Positions 1-8,078 of a stretch of 64,000 nt of DNA are shown piece by piece (the first letter of the stretch is position 1; every line of letters starts with the position of its first letter). Source of the stretch: Sulfitobacter alexandrii (GTDB taxonomy: Bacteria > Pseudomonadota > Alphaproteobacteria > Rhodobacterales > Rhodobacteraceae); assembly GCF_001886735.1 (NCBI RefSeq), contig NZ_CP018080.1, positions 62,001-126,000 of the forward strand, given 5' to 3'. The translations under genes were made by a program, and so were the position numbers. The notes beneath the pieces were generated by a model. That model saw only the letters and a program-made list of their open reading frames with translations. It was not told the DNA's origin and did no database searches.

Positions 1-766
1 GCCGAAGATCCGCCAGGTAGTTCACGCCCTGCCGTACCTGCGCGATGCGGGCGCGGTCAAGCGAAGCGGCCACCAGCTCTTCACCGGTGCCGGCACGGGC
101 AAGGTCGGCGCCCGCCGGGTCACAGATGCACGACAGGCCGCAATAGTCGAAATCACCCTCGTGACCGATGTAGTTGGCATAGGCGACGAAGATGCCGTTC
201 TCTTCGGCCCTTGCGGGCACGAGGCGGTTCGGCACCGACAGGTAGGGCGCCATGTTGGCGGTGGGCACCAGCAGCGCCTCGGCCCCGTCGCGGGCGCTGG
301 CACGGGCGAGTTCGGGAAACTCGATGTCGAAGCAGATGGCGAGCGCGACGCGCCAGCCGTTCAGGGTGACCACGGCGCTCCGGTGCTCTCCGGCGGAAAA
401 CTGGCTGGCGTCCACGTTCCCGAAAAGATGCGTCTTGCGGTAGGTGCACAGGGGCGTGCCCTGCGCGTCCACAAGCTGCGCGGCGTTGTAGACCCGTTCG
501 CCGTCCCGCTCGGGAAATCCGAAGAGGATGGCGATGCCGGTACGCCGGGCAAGATCGGCAACCGCACGGGCCATGGCGCCGTCGCGCGGTTCCGCGAGCC
601 GGGCGGTGGCCTCCCGGCCGATGCAATAGCCGGTGAGGTACATCTCGGGCGTGATGAGCAGGTCGCAGCCCCCGTCCCGCGCGTCCCGCGCGGCCTGCGC
701 GAGCCGGTCCAGCGCGCGCGGCACGTCCGTGCCGATGGGGGGCACCTGCATGCAGGCAATCTTCAT
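1..766 (-). CDS. Nitrilase-superfamily amidohydrolase (3' end outside the window)
   Basis: A carbon-nitrogen hydrolase cleaves amide, nitrile or N-carbamoyl bonds in the cytoplasm. 255 residues are visible and the C-terminus runs off the left edge. The catalytic triad is readable as Glu41 (in PEMYLTGY), Lys111 (YRKTHL) and Cys145 (AICFDIEFPE). The ATG at 766 was chosen because the nitrilase fold begins directly with MKIACMQ. The gene is the last visible member of a leftward operon, 51 nt after an SDR. Hydantoin clusters usually contain a nitrilase-fold N-carbamoyl-D-amino-acid amidohydrolase. With a racemase and a hydantoinase nearby, a carbamoylase or stereoselective amidase role is the best guess. 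The substrate cannot be read from the sequence. Confidence 0.88.
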   Translation of the reverse strand, partial: MKIACMQVPPIGTDVPRALDRLAQAARDARDGGCDLLITPEMYLTGYCIGREATARLAEPRDGAMARAVADLARRTGIAILFGFPERDGERVYNAAQLVDAQGTPLCTYRKTHLFGNVDASQFSAGEHRSAVVTLNGWRVALAICFDIEFPELARASARDGAEALLVPTANMAPYLSVPNRLVPARAEENGIFVAYANYIGHEGDFDYCGLSCICDPAGADLARAGTGEELVAASLDRARIAQVRQGVNYLADLR

Positions 767-817
767 GCGGTCATCCTGTCTGTCGGTCCGTCGGGCGCCG
801 CTGCGGGCGCCCGGCCA

Positions 818-1588
818 TCAGATCGACTTTATCGAGCCGCCGTCAACTCTGATCCGGGACCCGGTGACATAGCCGGCGCGCGCGGATGCGAGAAAGGTCA
901 CCACGTCGGCGAATTCCTCGGGTTTGCCATAGCGGCCCGCCGGGATGGTCCCGCGAGAGGCGGCGGCGACATCGGCCACGTCCTTGCCGGTGCGCTTGGC
1001 CGCCGCGGCATCCAGTTCGTCGACCCGCTGGGTGTGGATGCGGCCCGGCAGCACCACGTTGACGGTCACGCCGTCCGCCGCGACCTCGTTCGCGAGCGTC
1101 TTGGACCAGCCGATCACGGCCGACCGGATGCCGTTGGACAGCGCGAGATTCGGGATCGGCTGCTCGACGCCGGACGAGGCGACCGAGATGATGCGGCCCC
1201 AGCCACGTTCCTGCATGGCCGGCAGCAGGCGGGTATCGAGGTGGAAGATGTTGGCGGCCATCGCTTCGAAATGGGCAATCCAGTCGGCGCGGTTCGCACC
1301 GGCTGCCGTGCCCGGCGGGGGGCCGCCGCCGTTGTTGACGATGATGTCCACGCCGCCGTCCTGTAGCAGCATGTCGGCCAGCGCATCCACCTCCTCGATC
1401 CGGGCGAGGTCGAGAGCGACGGGCGTCACGCCGTCCGTTCCCGCCGACCAGGCCTCGATCTTGTCCTTGCTGCGCGCGGCGGCGAACACCTGCGCGCCCT
1501 CGGCGGCCAGCGATTTGGCGATGGCCATGCCGAGACCCCGGCTTGCGCCTAGGACGAGCGCGCGTTTTCCGTCGAGTCCGAGATCCAT
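818..1588 (-). CDS. Atypical SDR-family oxidoreductase lacking the Tyr-Lys pair
   Basis: A 256-residue Rossmann-fold protein with the dinucleotide motif GASRGLG at residues 14-20, NNGGG near residues 85-89 and a serine cluster at 135-139. Where classical SDRs have the catalytic YxxxK, this protein reads SNGIR (Ser151 to Arg155), so both Tyr and Lys are replaced. A known SDR subgroup resembling beta-ketoacyl reductases also lacks a perfect catalytic tetrad, so this may be a genuine divergent enzyme. Its start overlaps the stop of the DapA-like gene by one base, which suggests translational coupling. The substrate is unknown; reduction of a keto intermediate made by the neighbouring lyase is an inference. 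Confidence 0.85.
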   Translation of the reverse strand: MDLGLDGKRALVLGASRGLGMAIAKSLAAEGAQVFAAARSKDKIEAWSAGTDGVTPVALDLARIEEVDALADMLLQDGGVDIIVNNGGGPPPGTAAGANRADWIAHFEAMAANIFHLDTRLLPAMQERGWGRIISVASSGVEQPIPNLALSNGIRSAVIGWSKTLANEVAADGVTVNVVLPGRIHTQRVDELDAAAAKRTGKDVADVAAASRGTIPAGRYGKPEEFADVVTFLASARAGYVTGSRIRVDGGSIKSI

Positions 1589-2511
1589 CAGTTCAGCTCC
1601 TTCAGTCGTTTTTCCTGTCGTGCGATCAGCCGGTCCACCTCGGCGCGGCTCGCGGCAGAGAGCGCGCCGCCGGGTTTGCGCAGGGCGTCGTGGGCGATCA
1701 CGCCGCGCCGGGCCAGCACGTATTTCCGGATGGCCAGACCCATGCCGGGCTGCTGTTCGAACCGGGCTAGGGGCAGGTAGGCGTCAAAGAGATCGCGGCC
1801 GCGCTCCATCTCGCCCGCATTGAAATGGCGGACCACGTCCACCATCATCTCGGGGTAGGCAAAGCCGGTCATCGCGCCGTCCGCGCCGCGTTCCATCTCT
1901 TCGGTCAGGAACATGCCGCCGTTGCCGCAGAGGATCGACACCCGCTGGTTCAGCACGCCTTCCTTGCGCAGCGCGGTGATCTTCTCCAGTCCGGGCCAGT
2001 CCTCGTGCTTGAGGCAGACACAGGTGGGCACGTCGTTCATGATCCGCGCGATGACGCCGGCGGAGATCTGGACGCCGGTGGCCAGCGGAAAATCCTGCAG
2101 GACGAAGGGCACGTCGCCCAGCAGGTCGCCGATGGCGGTGTAATAGGCGTAGATCTGGTCGTCCGTGCGCAGGCTGCCGGGCGGGGCCACCATGACGCCG
2201 GCTGCGCCCTGGTCCATCACCATCCTCGTCAGCGTGTCGATCTGCGCGAAGCCGGGGGCGGAGACGCCGACCACGACCGGTACGCGGCCGTTCACCCGGT
2301 CGAGAATCCGCGCGACCACATCGCGGGATTCCTCGACCGTGAGCTTGGGGGCCTCGCCCATCATGCCGAGGACGGTCAGCCCGGTTGCCCCGGTTTCGAG
2401 ATAGAAATCGACCATGCGGTCGCAGCTTTCCATGTCGATGGCGCCATCGGGCTTGAACGGGGTCACGGCGATCACGAAGACGCCGCGGGCGTCGATGGTG
2501 AGTTTTGTCAT
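1588..2511 (-). CDS. DapA-family (dihydrodipicolinate synthase-like) lyase
   Basis: A 307-residue TIM-barrel protein of the class I aldolase/lyase family that includes DHDPS and N-acetylneuraminate lyase. Members form a Schiff base between an active-site lysine and a 2-keto acid. The likely lysine is Lys168 in CVCLKHED, about 29 residues after the segment that normally holds the catalytic tyrosine (YNxP). That segment here reads LQDFP, so the tyrosine is replaced by Gln139. The family glycine motif GMMGE is present near residues 49-53. It lies between the racemase (9 nt away) and the SDR (1-base overlap), so it probably acts in the island's catabolic pathway and not in lysine synthesis. Reaction and substrate are unknown. 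Confidence 0.88.
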   Translation of the reverse strand: MTKLTIDARGVFVIAVTPFKPDGAIDMESCDRMVDFYLETGATGLTVLGMMGEAPKLTVEESRDVVARILDRVNGRVPVVVGVSAPGFAQIDTLTRMVMDQGAAGVMVAPPGSLRTDDQIYAYYTAIGDLLGDVPFVLQDFPLATGVQISAGVIARIMNDVPTCVCLKHEDWPGLEKITALRKEGVLNQRVSILCGNGGMFLTEEMERGADGAMTGFAYPEMMVDVVRHFNAGEMERGRDLFDAYLPLARFEQQPGMGLAIRKYVLARRGVIAHDALRKPGGALSAASRAEVDRLIARQEKRLKELN

Positions 2512-2520
2512 TGTGTGTCC

Positions 2521-3180
2521 TCAGTTGGTCTTTTCGAGTGCGACGCGCCCGATCGCCATCGCGGCGGCGGCGCGGCAGGGTTCGACGACGGGCAGGCCCA
2601 GGTGATCCTCGAGGTCCGCGCAATAGGCGGTCATGCCGGCACAGCCGAGGATCAGCACGTCCGCCATCGCCTCGTCGCGCAGGCGGGTGCCGACCGTCCT
2701 GAGCCGCTCGAAGGTACGGTCCCGGTCGGCCAGTTCCAGCACGCCCAGTTCCAGCGGCATGTCGGCCGCGAGCCGGTCCATCACGCCCATGGCACCCACG
2801 TAACGCATGTGGCGCGGAATGCTTCTCGACAGGATCGAGACGATGCCGAACCGCTGGCCCATGGTCATCGCGGTCAGGATCGAGGCTTCGGCGATGCCCA
2901 GCACGGGCCGGGCGGATTGTTCGCGGAGCGCGGCAAGGCCGGGATCGGAGTAGCAGGCGACGACGAAGGCGCTGGCGGTGTCTTCCAGTGCCGCGCAATG
3001 GGAGAGCAGGGGGCCGACGACCCCGTCGACATGGGCCTGCGTCTCGATGCCCGGAGGCCCCTCCGCGAGGGTGCGGGCCTCGATCGGGACGGGGCTGAAA
3101 GGCCGCATCGGATCGACCGACCGGTCGATGCCGTCCGTGACGGCCTGTGTGGAATTCGGATTGACGATGTAGATGGTCAT
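2521..3180 (-). CDS. Asp/Glu/hydantoin racemase family protein
   Basis: A 219-residue cofactor-independent racemase that uses two cysteines as acid/base pair. They are visible as Cys76 (VVACYSDPG) and Cys180 (LGCAGM), closely matching the spacing known from bacterial hydantoin racemases. The N-terminal MTIYIVNPNST segment is also characteristic. Hydantoin racemase would interconvert 5-substituted hydantoin enantiomers so that a stereospecific hydantoinase can use both. The start at 3180 overlaps the stop of the upstream amidohydrolase (ATGA). The hydantoinase gene in the same island supports the hydantoin assignment. Arylmalonate decarboxylase or Asp/Glu racemase activity is the alternative. 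Confidence 0.9.
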   Translation of the reverse strand: MTIYIVNPNSTQAVTDGIDRSVDPMRPFSPVPIEARTLAEGPPGIETQAHVDGVVGPLLSHCAALEDTASAFVVACYSDPGLAALREQSARPVLGIAEASILTAMTMGQRFGIVSILSRSIPRHMRYVGAMGVMDRLAADMPLELGVLELADRDRTFERLRTVGTRLRDEAMADVLILGCAGMTAYCADLEDHLGLPVVEPCRAAAAMAIGRVALEKTN

Positions 3181-4619
3181 GCGGTTTTCCCTTCGTTGCC
3201 CCAGAAGTCCGGGGGCAGGTCGAGATCGGCGCGTGCGCCGATCCTGTCGAGCATGAGGTCGGTCTGCCGAGCGGCATCGTCGAGGATCGCTTCCTCGTCG
3301 ACGCGGGTGGCGCGGAAGTCGCGCAGGACCATCTCGCCCCCGATCATGACGCTGGCCACGTCGTTGCCGTTGGCAAAGCAGACCAGCCGGTGCACCGGCA
3401 TGTTCGGCGGATAGAGATGCGGACGCCGCAGGTCCACCATCACCACGTCCGCCTGCTTGCCGGTCTCGAGCGACCCGATGCGGTCTTCCATCCCCAAGGC
3501 GCGCGCGCCGTCGATGGTGCACATGGCCAGCGCCTTGCCGATGGGCATCACGCTGGCATCGCGGAAATGGGTGCGGTGGTAGTGCATGAGCTGCTGCATG
3601 TGGCGGAACATGTCGGAGGAACGGTCGGGGGCGGTCGCGTCCGAGCCGAGCGCGACGCAGGCGCCCTTGGCGATCATCTCGGTCGCCGGGCAGCGGCCCA
3701 TGATCGACGCGTTGGCAGAGGGGTTGTGCGCGATCCGGGTGTCGGTCCTTGCGACGGTTTCCACCTCTTCGGGATGGAGGTCGATGCAGTGCGACAGCAG
3801 CGTATCGGGGCCGAGCAGACCCAGCTTGTCGGCCCGGTTGATCGACCCGCGCCAGTGGCCGTCCTGGGTAAAGACCAGCCCCCGCTCCCGCGCGTGGCGG
3901 CGGACGGTCTGCGCCTGCGTGCAGGCGGTGGCGTAGTCCCGTGGCGCCATGTCCCTTTCGTGCTCGTCGCGCAGGACGGGGTAGAGCAGGGCGATGCGGA
4001 TGCGTCCCTGATGCGTGTCGTGCCAGCGGTCCGCGACCGCGAGGCAGGTTTCGAGCTGTTGGTCGAAGGTGACGGGGTAGGGGGCGCGCGTATCGTCCTG
4101 CCAGGTCGCGTAGGTCAGCGGATGCGGTGCGCGGGTGGGGCCGACGGCAACGACGCTGCGGGTGCCGACCTCTGCCACGGCATCGCAGTGGGCGGCGGCA
4201 TGGGCTGGATCGTCGGTGCGCATGATCGTGTCGCCGCCCCCGAGCAGCGAGACACCTGTGGTGACGCCGAAGCGCAGGCGTTCCAGCGCCGCAAGCCGGG
4301 CCTCGGCGTACCAGAAGGCGGGCGGCGACGCCTGGGTGTAGACCTCGCCGCAGATCTCTTCCCACCTGTTGCCGGTGTGCATGCCCATCGACTTGACCAG
4401 CGCGTGGCCCGCGTGTGCGTGTACGTCGACGAGGCCGGGAATGATCGCCTGTCCGGTGCAATCCACCACCTCGGCGGCGCTGTCGGCAGGCATCTCCGCG
4501 GCGGGGCCCACGGCGACGATCTTGCCGTCGGCCACGGCCACCGCGCCGTTGTCGATCACCCGGCGGTCGGGGTCCATGGTGATGACCGTTCCGCCGGTCA
4601 GCAGGGTGTCGATCTTCAT
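3177..4619 (-). CDS. Amidohydrolase of the ATZ/TRZ and cytosine/guanine deaminase-like group
   Basis: A 480-residue metal-dependent hydrolase. It has the N-terminal beta-sandwich segment (LLTGGTVITMD), the metal motif DVHAHAGH, then a histidine in TQDGHWRG, a histidine in LSHCIDLHPEE and the catalytic aspartate in ALGSDATAP. This pattern fits mononuclear amidohydrolases that deaminate or hydrolyse N-heterocycles and ureides (SsnA, atrazine chlorohydrolase and guanine deaminase relatives). The start at 4619 overlaps the preceding gene (ATGA), and the stop overlaps the racemase start. In this operon it probably opens or deaminates a ring or amide substrate brought in by the adjacent importer. 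The exact substrate is unknown. Confidence 0.9.
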   Translation of the reverse strand: MKIDTLLTGGTVITMDPDRRVIDNGAVAVADGKIVAVGPAAEMPADSAAEVVDCTGQAIIPGLVDVHAHAGHALVKSMGMHTGNRWEEICGEVYTQASPPAFWYAEARLAALERLRFGVTTGVSLLGGGDTIMRTDDPAHAAAHCDAVAEVGTRSVVAVGPTRAPHPLTYATWQDDTRAPYPVTFDQQLETCLAVADRWHDTHQGRIRIALLYPVLRDEHERDMAPRDYATACTQAQTVRRHARERGLVFTQDGHWRGSINRADKLGLLGPDTLLSHCIDLHPEEVETVARTDTRIAHNPSANASIMGRCPATEMIAKGACVALGSDATAPDRSSDMFRHMQQLMHYHRTHFRDASVMPIGKALAMCTIDGARALGMEDRIGSLETGKQADVVMVDLRRPHLYPPNMPVHRLVCFANGNDVASVMIGGEMVLRDFRATRVDEEAILDDAARQTDLMLDRIGARADLDLPPDFWGNEGKTA

Positions 4620-6052
4620 GCCGGTTCCTCCGTCAGTTGCGGCAGCGCACGGACGTCGATCACGCCGTCGGCAGGCATGGTGAAGTCGGGGTGATCGCCC
4701 GCGATGCCGATCACCTTGAGCGGGTTGTACAGGGTCAGCCAGGCGGGATCGTCCTGCAACAGGGCGTAGGCCTCGCGCCAGAGGGCGGCGCGCGCGGCAC
4801 GGTCGGTCGTGGTGCGGCCCTCGTCGATCAACGCCTCGATCCGGGGATTGGCGTAGCCCTGCCACCACGACCCCGCGATGCGGCTGTCGATCTTCTCGTA
4901 AAGCACGCGGTAGGTGCTCATCGGGCTGGAATCGAACACGCAGAGGTCGCGGATTTCCTTGCGACGGACCATGTGGGCATAGTCTTCGCGTTCGGGATGG
5001 ACATGAACCTCGAGGGTGATGTTCACCTCGGCCAGTTGGTCGCCAAGGGCCGCTGTCAGGATCTCGGCCTCGTCCGGGAGGCGCGTGGGGCAATCCACGT
5101 GCAGGGTCAGTCCGGTGTCGTGGCCCGCGTCGGCCAGCAGCGCGCGGGCCTTGTCGCGGTCGCAGGTCGCGCCCGCGCCGGTGCCGGCCCCGAAGTGGTT
5201 GGGGCTGACGAACCCGCGCAGGGGCCGGGCCGCGCCGCCGACCACGGTGTCGATCAGCGCCTCGCGGTCCACGGCAAGACTGAGCGCGCGGCGCACGCGG
5301 GCGTCGGCCAGCGGCCCTTTCGCGGCATTCAGGAGATAGATGATCGCCACGGGCGACAGGAATTCGTGCCGCATCGGCCCGAGCGCCCGCGACGATTCGA
5401 AGTCGAGGGCGTTCGCCACCTGCACCGCACCCTCGGCCAGCAGGGCCTGCCGGGCGCGGGAGCTGGTCTCGAGCTGCCAGGTGATCCGGTCATTGGGCGG
5501 CAGCGGCTCGAAGTGCCGGTCCACCCGCACGGCGGTGATGCGGTCGGGGGCTATCGTGTCGATCCGGTAGGGGCCGGTGCCGACATGGGCGGTCATGTCG
5601 CCCGCGTCCAGCGCGCCGAAGGCGGCGGGCGAGGCGATGAACCCCTGCTCCAGCACGTCAAGAAGGTCCGCCATCGGGGTGGCGAGCGTCAGGCGCAGGG
5701 TGTGGCTGTCGGGTGCCGCGTAGTCCGCGCTGCCAAGGTACTGCCGCCACACCGCGGGCGCGCCCAGCGTATACCCCTTGTCCTCGCGCGCCATGCGGCG
5801 GAGGTTCTCGATCACCGCGGGGGCGTCGCAAGGGGTGCCGTCGTGAAAGCGCCCGTCCTCTGCCAGCTGGAAGGTCCAGGTCCGGGCGTCGTCGGAGACC
5901 TCCCACTTCCGGGCGAGAAGCGGCGCGAAGTCCTGACCGTCGCGGCGCACCAGCGTATCGTAGATGGCGTGCAGGATCGTCAGTTCGTCGTTCGCGTCCG
6001 TGCAGTCGTGCGGATCGTGGATGCCCAGCCGGGCCTGTGCGATGATGGTCAT
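4616..6052 (-). CDS. SBP_bac_5-type solute-binding protein without a signal peptide
   Basis: A 478-residue protein homologous along its whole length to Dpp/Opp periplasmic binding proteins (motifs include FHDGTPCDA, VGTGPYRI and DARVRRALSLAVDREALI). It starts directly with MTIIAQARLGIHD and no hydrophobic leader. Reading further upstream in frame gives only charged sequence within the overlapping ATPase gene, so no missed signal is evident. As written the product should stay in the cytoplasm, although the cluster already has a normal secreted binding protein. Its start overlaps the ATPase stop (ATGA) and its stop overlaps the amidohydrolase start. It could be an intracellular ligand sensor or carrier, or a secreted protein that lost its signal. 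Confidence 0.85.
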   Translation of the reverse strand: MTIIAQARLGIHDPHDCTDANDELTILHAIYDTLVRRDGQDFAPLLARKWEVSDDARTWTFQLAEDGRFHDGTPCDAPAVIENLRRMAREDKGYTLGAPAVWRQYLGSADYAAPDSHTLRLTLATPMADLLDVLEQGFIASPAAFGALDAGDMTAHVGTGPYRIDTIAPDRITAVRVDRHFEPLPPNDRITWQLETSSRARQALLAEGAVQVANALDFESSRALGPMRHEFLSPVAIIYLLNAAKGPLADARVRRALSLAVDREALIDTVVGGAARPLRGFVSPNHFGAGTGAGATCDRDKARALLADAGHDTGLTLHVDCPTRLPDEAEILTAALGDQLAEVNITLEVHVHPEREDYAHMVRRKEIRDLCVFDSSPMSTYRVLYEKIDSRIAGSWWQGYANPRIEALIDEGRTTTDRAARAALWREAYALLQDDPAWLTLYNPLKVIGIAGDHPDFTMPADGVIDVRALPQLTEEPA

Positions 6053-7083
6053 GCGGTATCCCTTTCCGGTTCGTCGATCAGGTGGCAGGCCACCGCCTGA
6101 CCATCGCCAATGTCCTGAAGCGCGGGGCGTTCTGCCGCGCAGCGGTCCCAGGCAAAGGGGCACCGGGTGCGGAAGCAGCAGCCCGACGGCAGGGCGAGGG
6201 CCGAGGGCACTTCGCCGGACAGGGTGATCTCTTCCTTGTCGCGCTTGGGCTTGATGCTGGGCGCCGCCGACAACAGCGCCCGTGTATAGGGGTGCCGTGG
6301 CCGGGCAAAGAGCACGTCGCGCGGCGCCTTTTCCACGATGAAGCCGAGGTACATCACGCCGACGCTGTCGGCGATGTGATGGACCACGGACAGGTCGTGG
6401 CTGATGAACAGGTAGGCGAGGCCGAATTCGTCGCGCAGATCCTTCATCAGGTTGAGGATCTGGGCCTGGATCGACACGTCGAGCGCCGAGACCGGTTCGT
6501 CCGCCACGATGAGGTCGGGCCGGACCGACAGCGCGCGGGCGATGCCGATGCGTTGCCGCTGGCCGCCCGAGAACTGGTGGGGATAGCGCCCAGCATGTTC
6601 GGCATTGAGGCCGACGCGGGCCAGCAAGGCCGCGATCTCGTCCCGGACCGCGCCGCGATCCCTGGCTTCCTTGCGCTGTTCCAGAAGCGGTTCGGCCACG
6701 ATGTCGCGCACCCGCTGGCGGGGGTTGAGAGACGCATAGGGATCCTGGAAGATCATCTGCATCCGTGACCGTATGGGCAGCATGTCGGCAAAGCCGTACT
6801 GCGCGATATCCTCGCCGTCGATTCGGACTTCGCCGCCCGTGGGCTTGTAGATACGCGCGATGCTCTTGGCGACGGTGGACTTGCCGCAGCCGCTTTCGCC
6901 GACGAGGGCCATGATCTCGCCCTGGGCGATGCTGAAGCTGACGCCGTTTACCGCGTGCACCACCGGGTTGTCCAGCTTGAATCCGCCGCGGCCGACCCGC
7001 AGCCGGTCGAGGATGCCGCCGCCGATGGCAAAGTGCATCTGGAGATCCCGGACCTCCAGAACGGGGGAGCTTGTCGTCGTCAT
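6049..7083 (-). CDS. Dipeptide/oligopeptide ABC importer ATPase, DppF/OppF type
   Basis: A 344-residue ATPase that powers the membrane complex encoded upstream. Walker A is GESGCGKST at residues 62-70, the signature is FSGGQRQR, Walker B is LIVADEPVSALD, and the switch histidine is in FISHDLS. The C-terminal oligopeptide-transporter domain (HPYTRALLSAAP) ends in the Cys-rich segment CCFRTRCPFAWDRC, typical of the [4Fe-4S]-binding tail of this subfamily. The start overlaps the preceding ATPase stop (ATGA). Together with the DppD-like ATPase it forms the heterodimeric motor. Peptides, opines or small amides are all possible cargo. Confidence 0.94.
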   Translation of the reverse strand: MTTTSSPVLEVRDLQMHFAIGGGILDRLRVGRGGFKLDNPVVHAVNGVSFSIAQGEIMALVGESGCGKSTVAKSIARIYKPTGGEVRIDGEDIAQYGFADMLPIRSRMQMIFQDPYASLNPRQRVRDIVAEPLLEQRKEARDRGAVRDEIAALLARVGLNAEHAGRYPHQFSGGQRQRIGIARALSVRPDLIVADEPVSALDVSIQAQILNLMKDLRDEFGLAYLFISHDLSVVHHIADSVGVMYLGFIVEKAPRDVLFARPRHPYTRALLSAAPSIKPKRDKEEITLSGEVPSALALPSGCCFRTRCPFAWDRCAAERPALQDIGDGQAVACHLIDEPERDTA

Positions 7084-8078
7084 TGAGTGTCTCCCGGTGC
7101 GAGGGGAAAGTGGCAGGCCGCCCAGAGGCTGTCGTGCTGCCGTGTCAGTTCCGGTTCGACCTCGGCGCAGCGGGCCTGCGCACGGGGGCACCGTTCGCGG
7201 AAGTTGCAGCCCTTGGGCAGCGACCGGATGTCGGGCACCGATCCGGGGATCTGCCGCAGCCTGTCGTGGCGGTCGGTCGGGTCGGGGATGCTGTCGATCA
7301 GGCCGCGGGTATAGGGATGGGCCGGGGCTTCGATCAGGTCGCGGGTGCGCCCGCGCTCCACCACCTTGCCGCAATAGAGCACGGTGATGTGGTCGGCCAT
7401 TTCGGATACGACGGCAAGGTCGTGGGTGATGAGGACCATCGACGCGCCCTTGTCCGCGATCTGGCGGCGCATCAGCTTGAGGATCTGGCTTTGGATCGTG
7501 ACGTCAAGCGCGGTGGTCGGTTCGTCCGCGATGATCAGCCGCGGACCTGCCAGCAGCGCGATGGCGATGACGACACGCTGGCGCATCCCGCCGGAAAACT
7601 GGTGTGGATAGGCCTTGAGCCGTTCGGCGGCGCGGCTGATGCCGACGCTTTCCAGCATCTCGATGCAGGCCTTGCGACGGTTGGCGGCGCCGAGATCGCT
7701 GTGCAGGCGCAGCACCTCGTCCATCTGCTGTCCCACGGTGTGCAGCGGGTTGAGCGAGGTCATCGGGTCCTGAAACACCATCGAGATGTCGCGGCCCCTG
7801 ATTTCGCGCAGCCGGTCCTCGCCCGCCGTTGCCAGGTCCTCGCCGTCGAGAAGGATCTCGCCTGCCTCGATCCGGCCCGGCGGGTCGATCAGGCCAAGAA
7901 CGGAGAATCCGATGACGGACTTTCCTCCGCCGCTCTCGCCGACGAGACCCATGATCTCGCCCTTGCCGATTTCGAAGCTCACGCCGTTCACGGCTTTTAC
8001 CACGCCGGAGAACGTGTGGAAGTACGTGCGCAGGCCGCGCACCGCCAGGAGGGGCGTGTCGTCGTCTTGCGTCATCAT
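7080..8078 (-). CDS. Dipeptide/oligopeptide ABC importer ATPase, DppD/OppD type
   Basis: A 332-residue ATPase, partner of the following DppF-like subunit. Walker A is GESGGGKS near residues 47-54, the signature is FSGGMRQR, Walker B is LIIADEPTTALD, and the H-loop is LITHDLA. The tail carries the oligopeptide-type domain (HPYTRGLIDSIP) and the cysteines of CNFRERCPRAQARC. Two ATG codons lie in tandem at 8078 and 8075. The first was chosen because it makes the usual ATGA overlap with the permease stop. FSGGMRQR in the D type and FSGGQRQR in the F type is the standard difference between the two motors. Confidence 0.94.
   Translation of the reverse strand: MMTQDDDTPLLAVRGLRTYFHTFSGVVKAVNGVSFEIGKGEIMGLVGESGGGKSVIGFSVLGLIDPPGRIEAGEILLDGEDLATAGEDRLREIRGRDISMVFQDPMTSLNPLHTVGQQMDEVLRLHSDLGAANRRKACIEMLESVGISRAAERLKAYPHQFSGGMRQRVVIAIALLAGPRLIIADEPTTALDVTIQSQILKLMRRQIADKGASMVLITHDLAVVSEMADHITVLYCGKVVERGRTRDLIEAPAHPYTRGLIDSIPDPTDRHDRLRQIPGSVPDIRSLPKGCNFRERCPRAQARCAEVEPELTRQHDSLWAACHFPLAPGDTQ

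Noticed and set aside
2521..4461. A very long minus-strand frame that runs from the racemase back through the amidohydrolase gene
   Set aside because: Only its last 219 residues form a recognisable protein. The upstream part is Arg-rich sequence in the wrong frame of the amidohydrolase gene.
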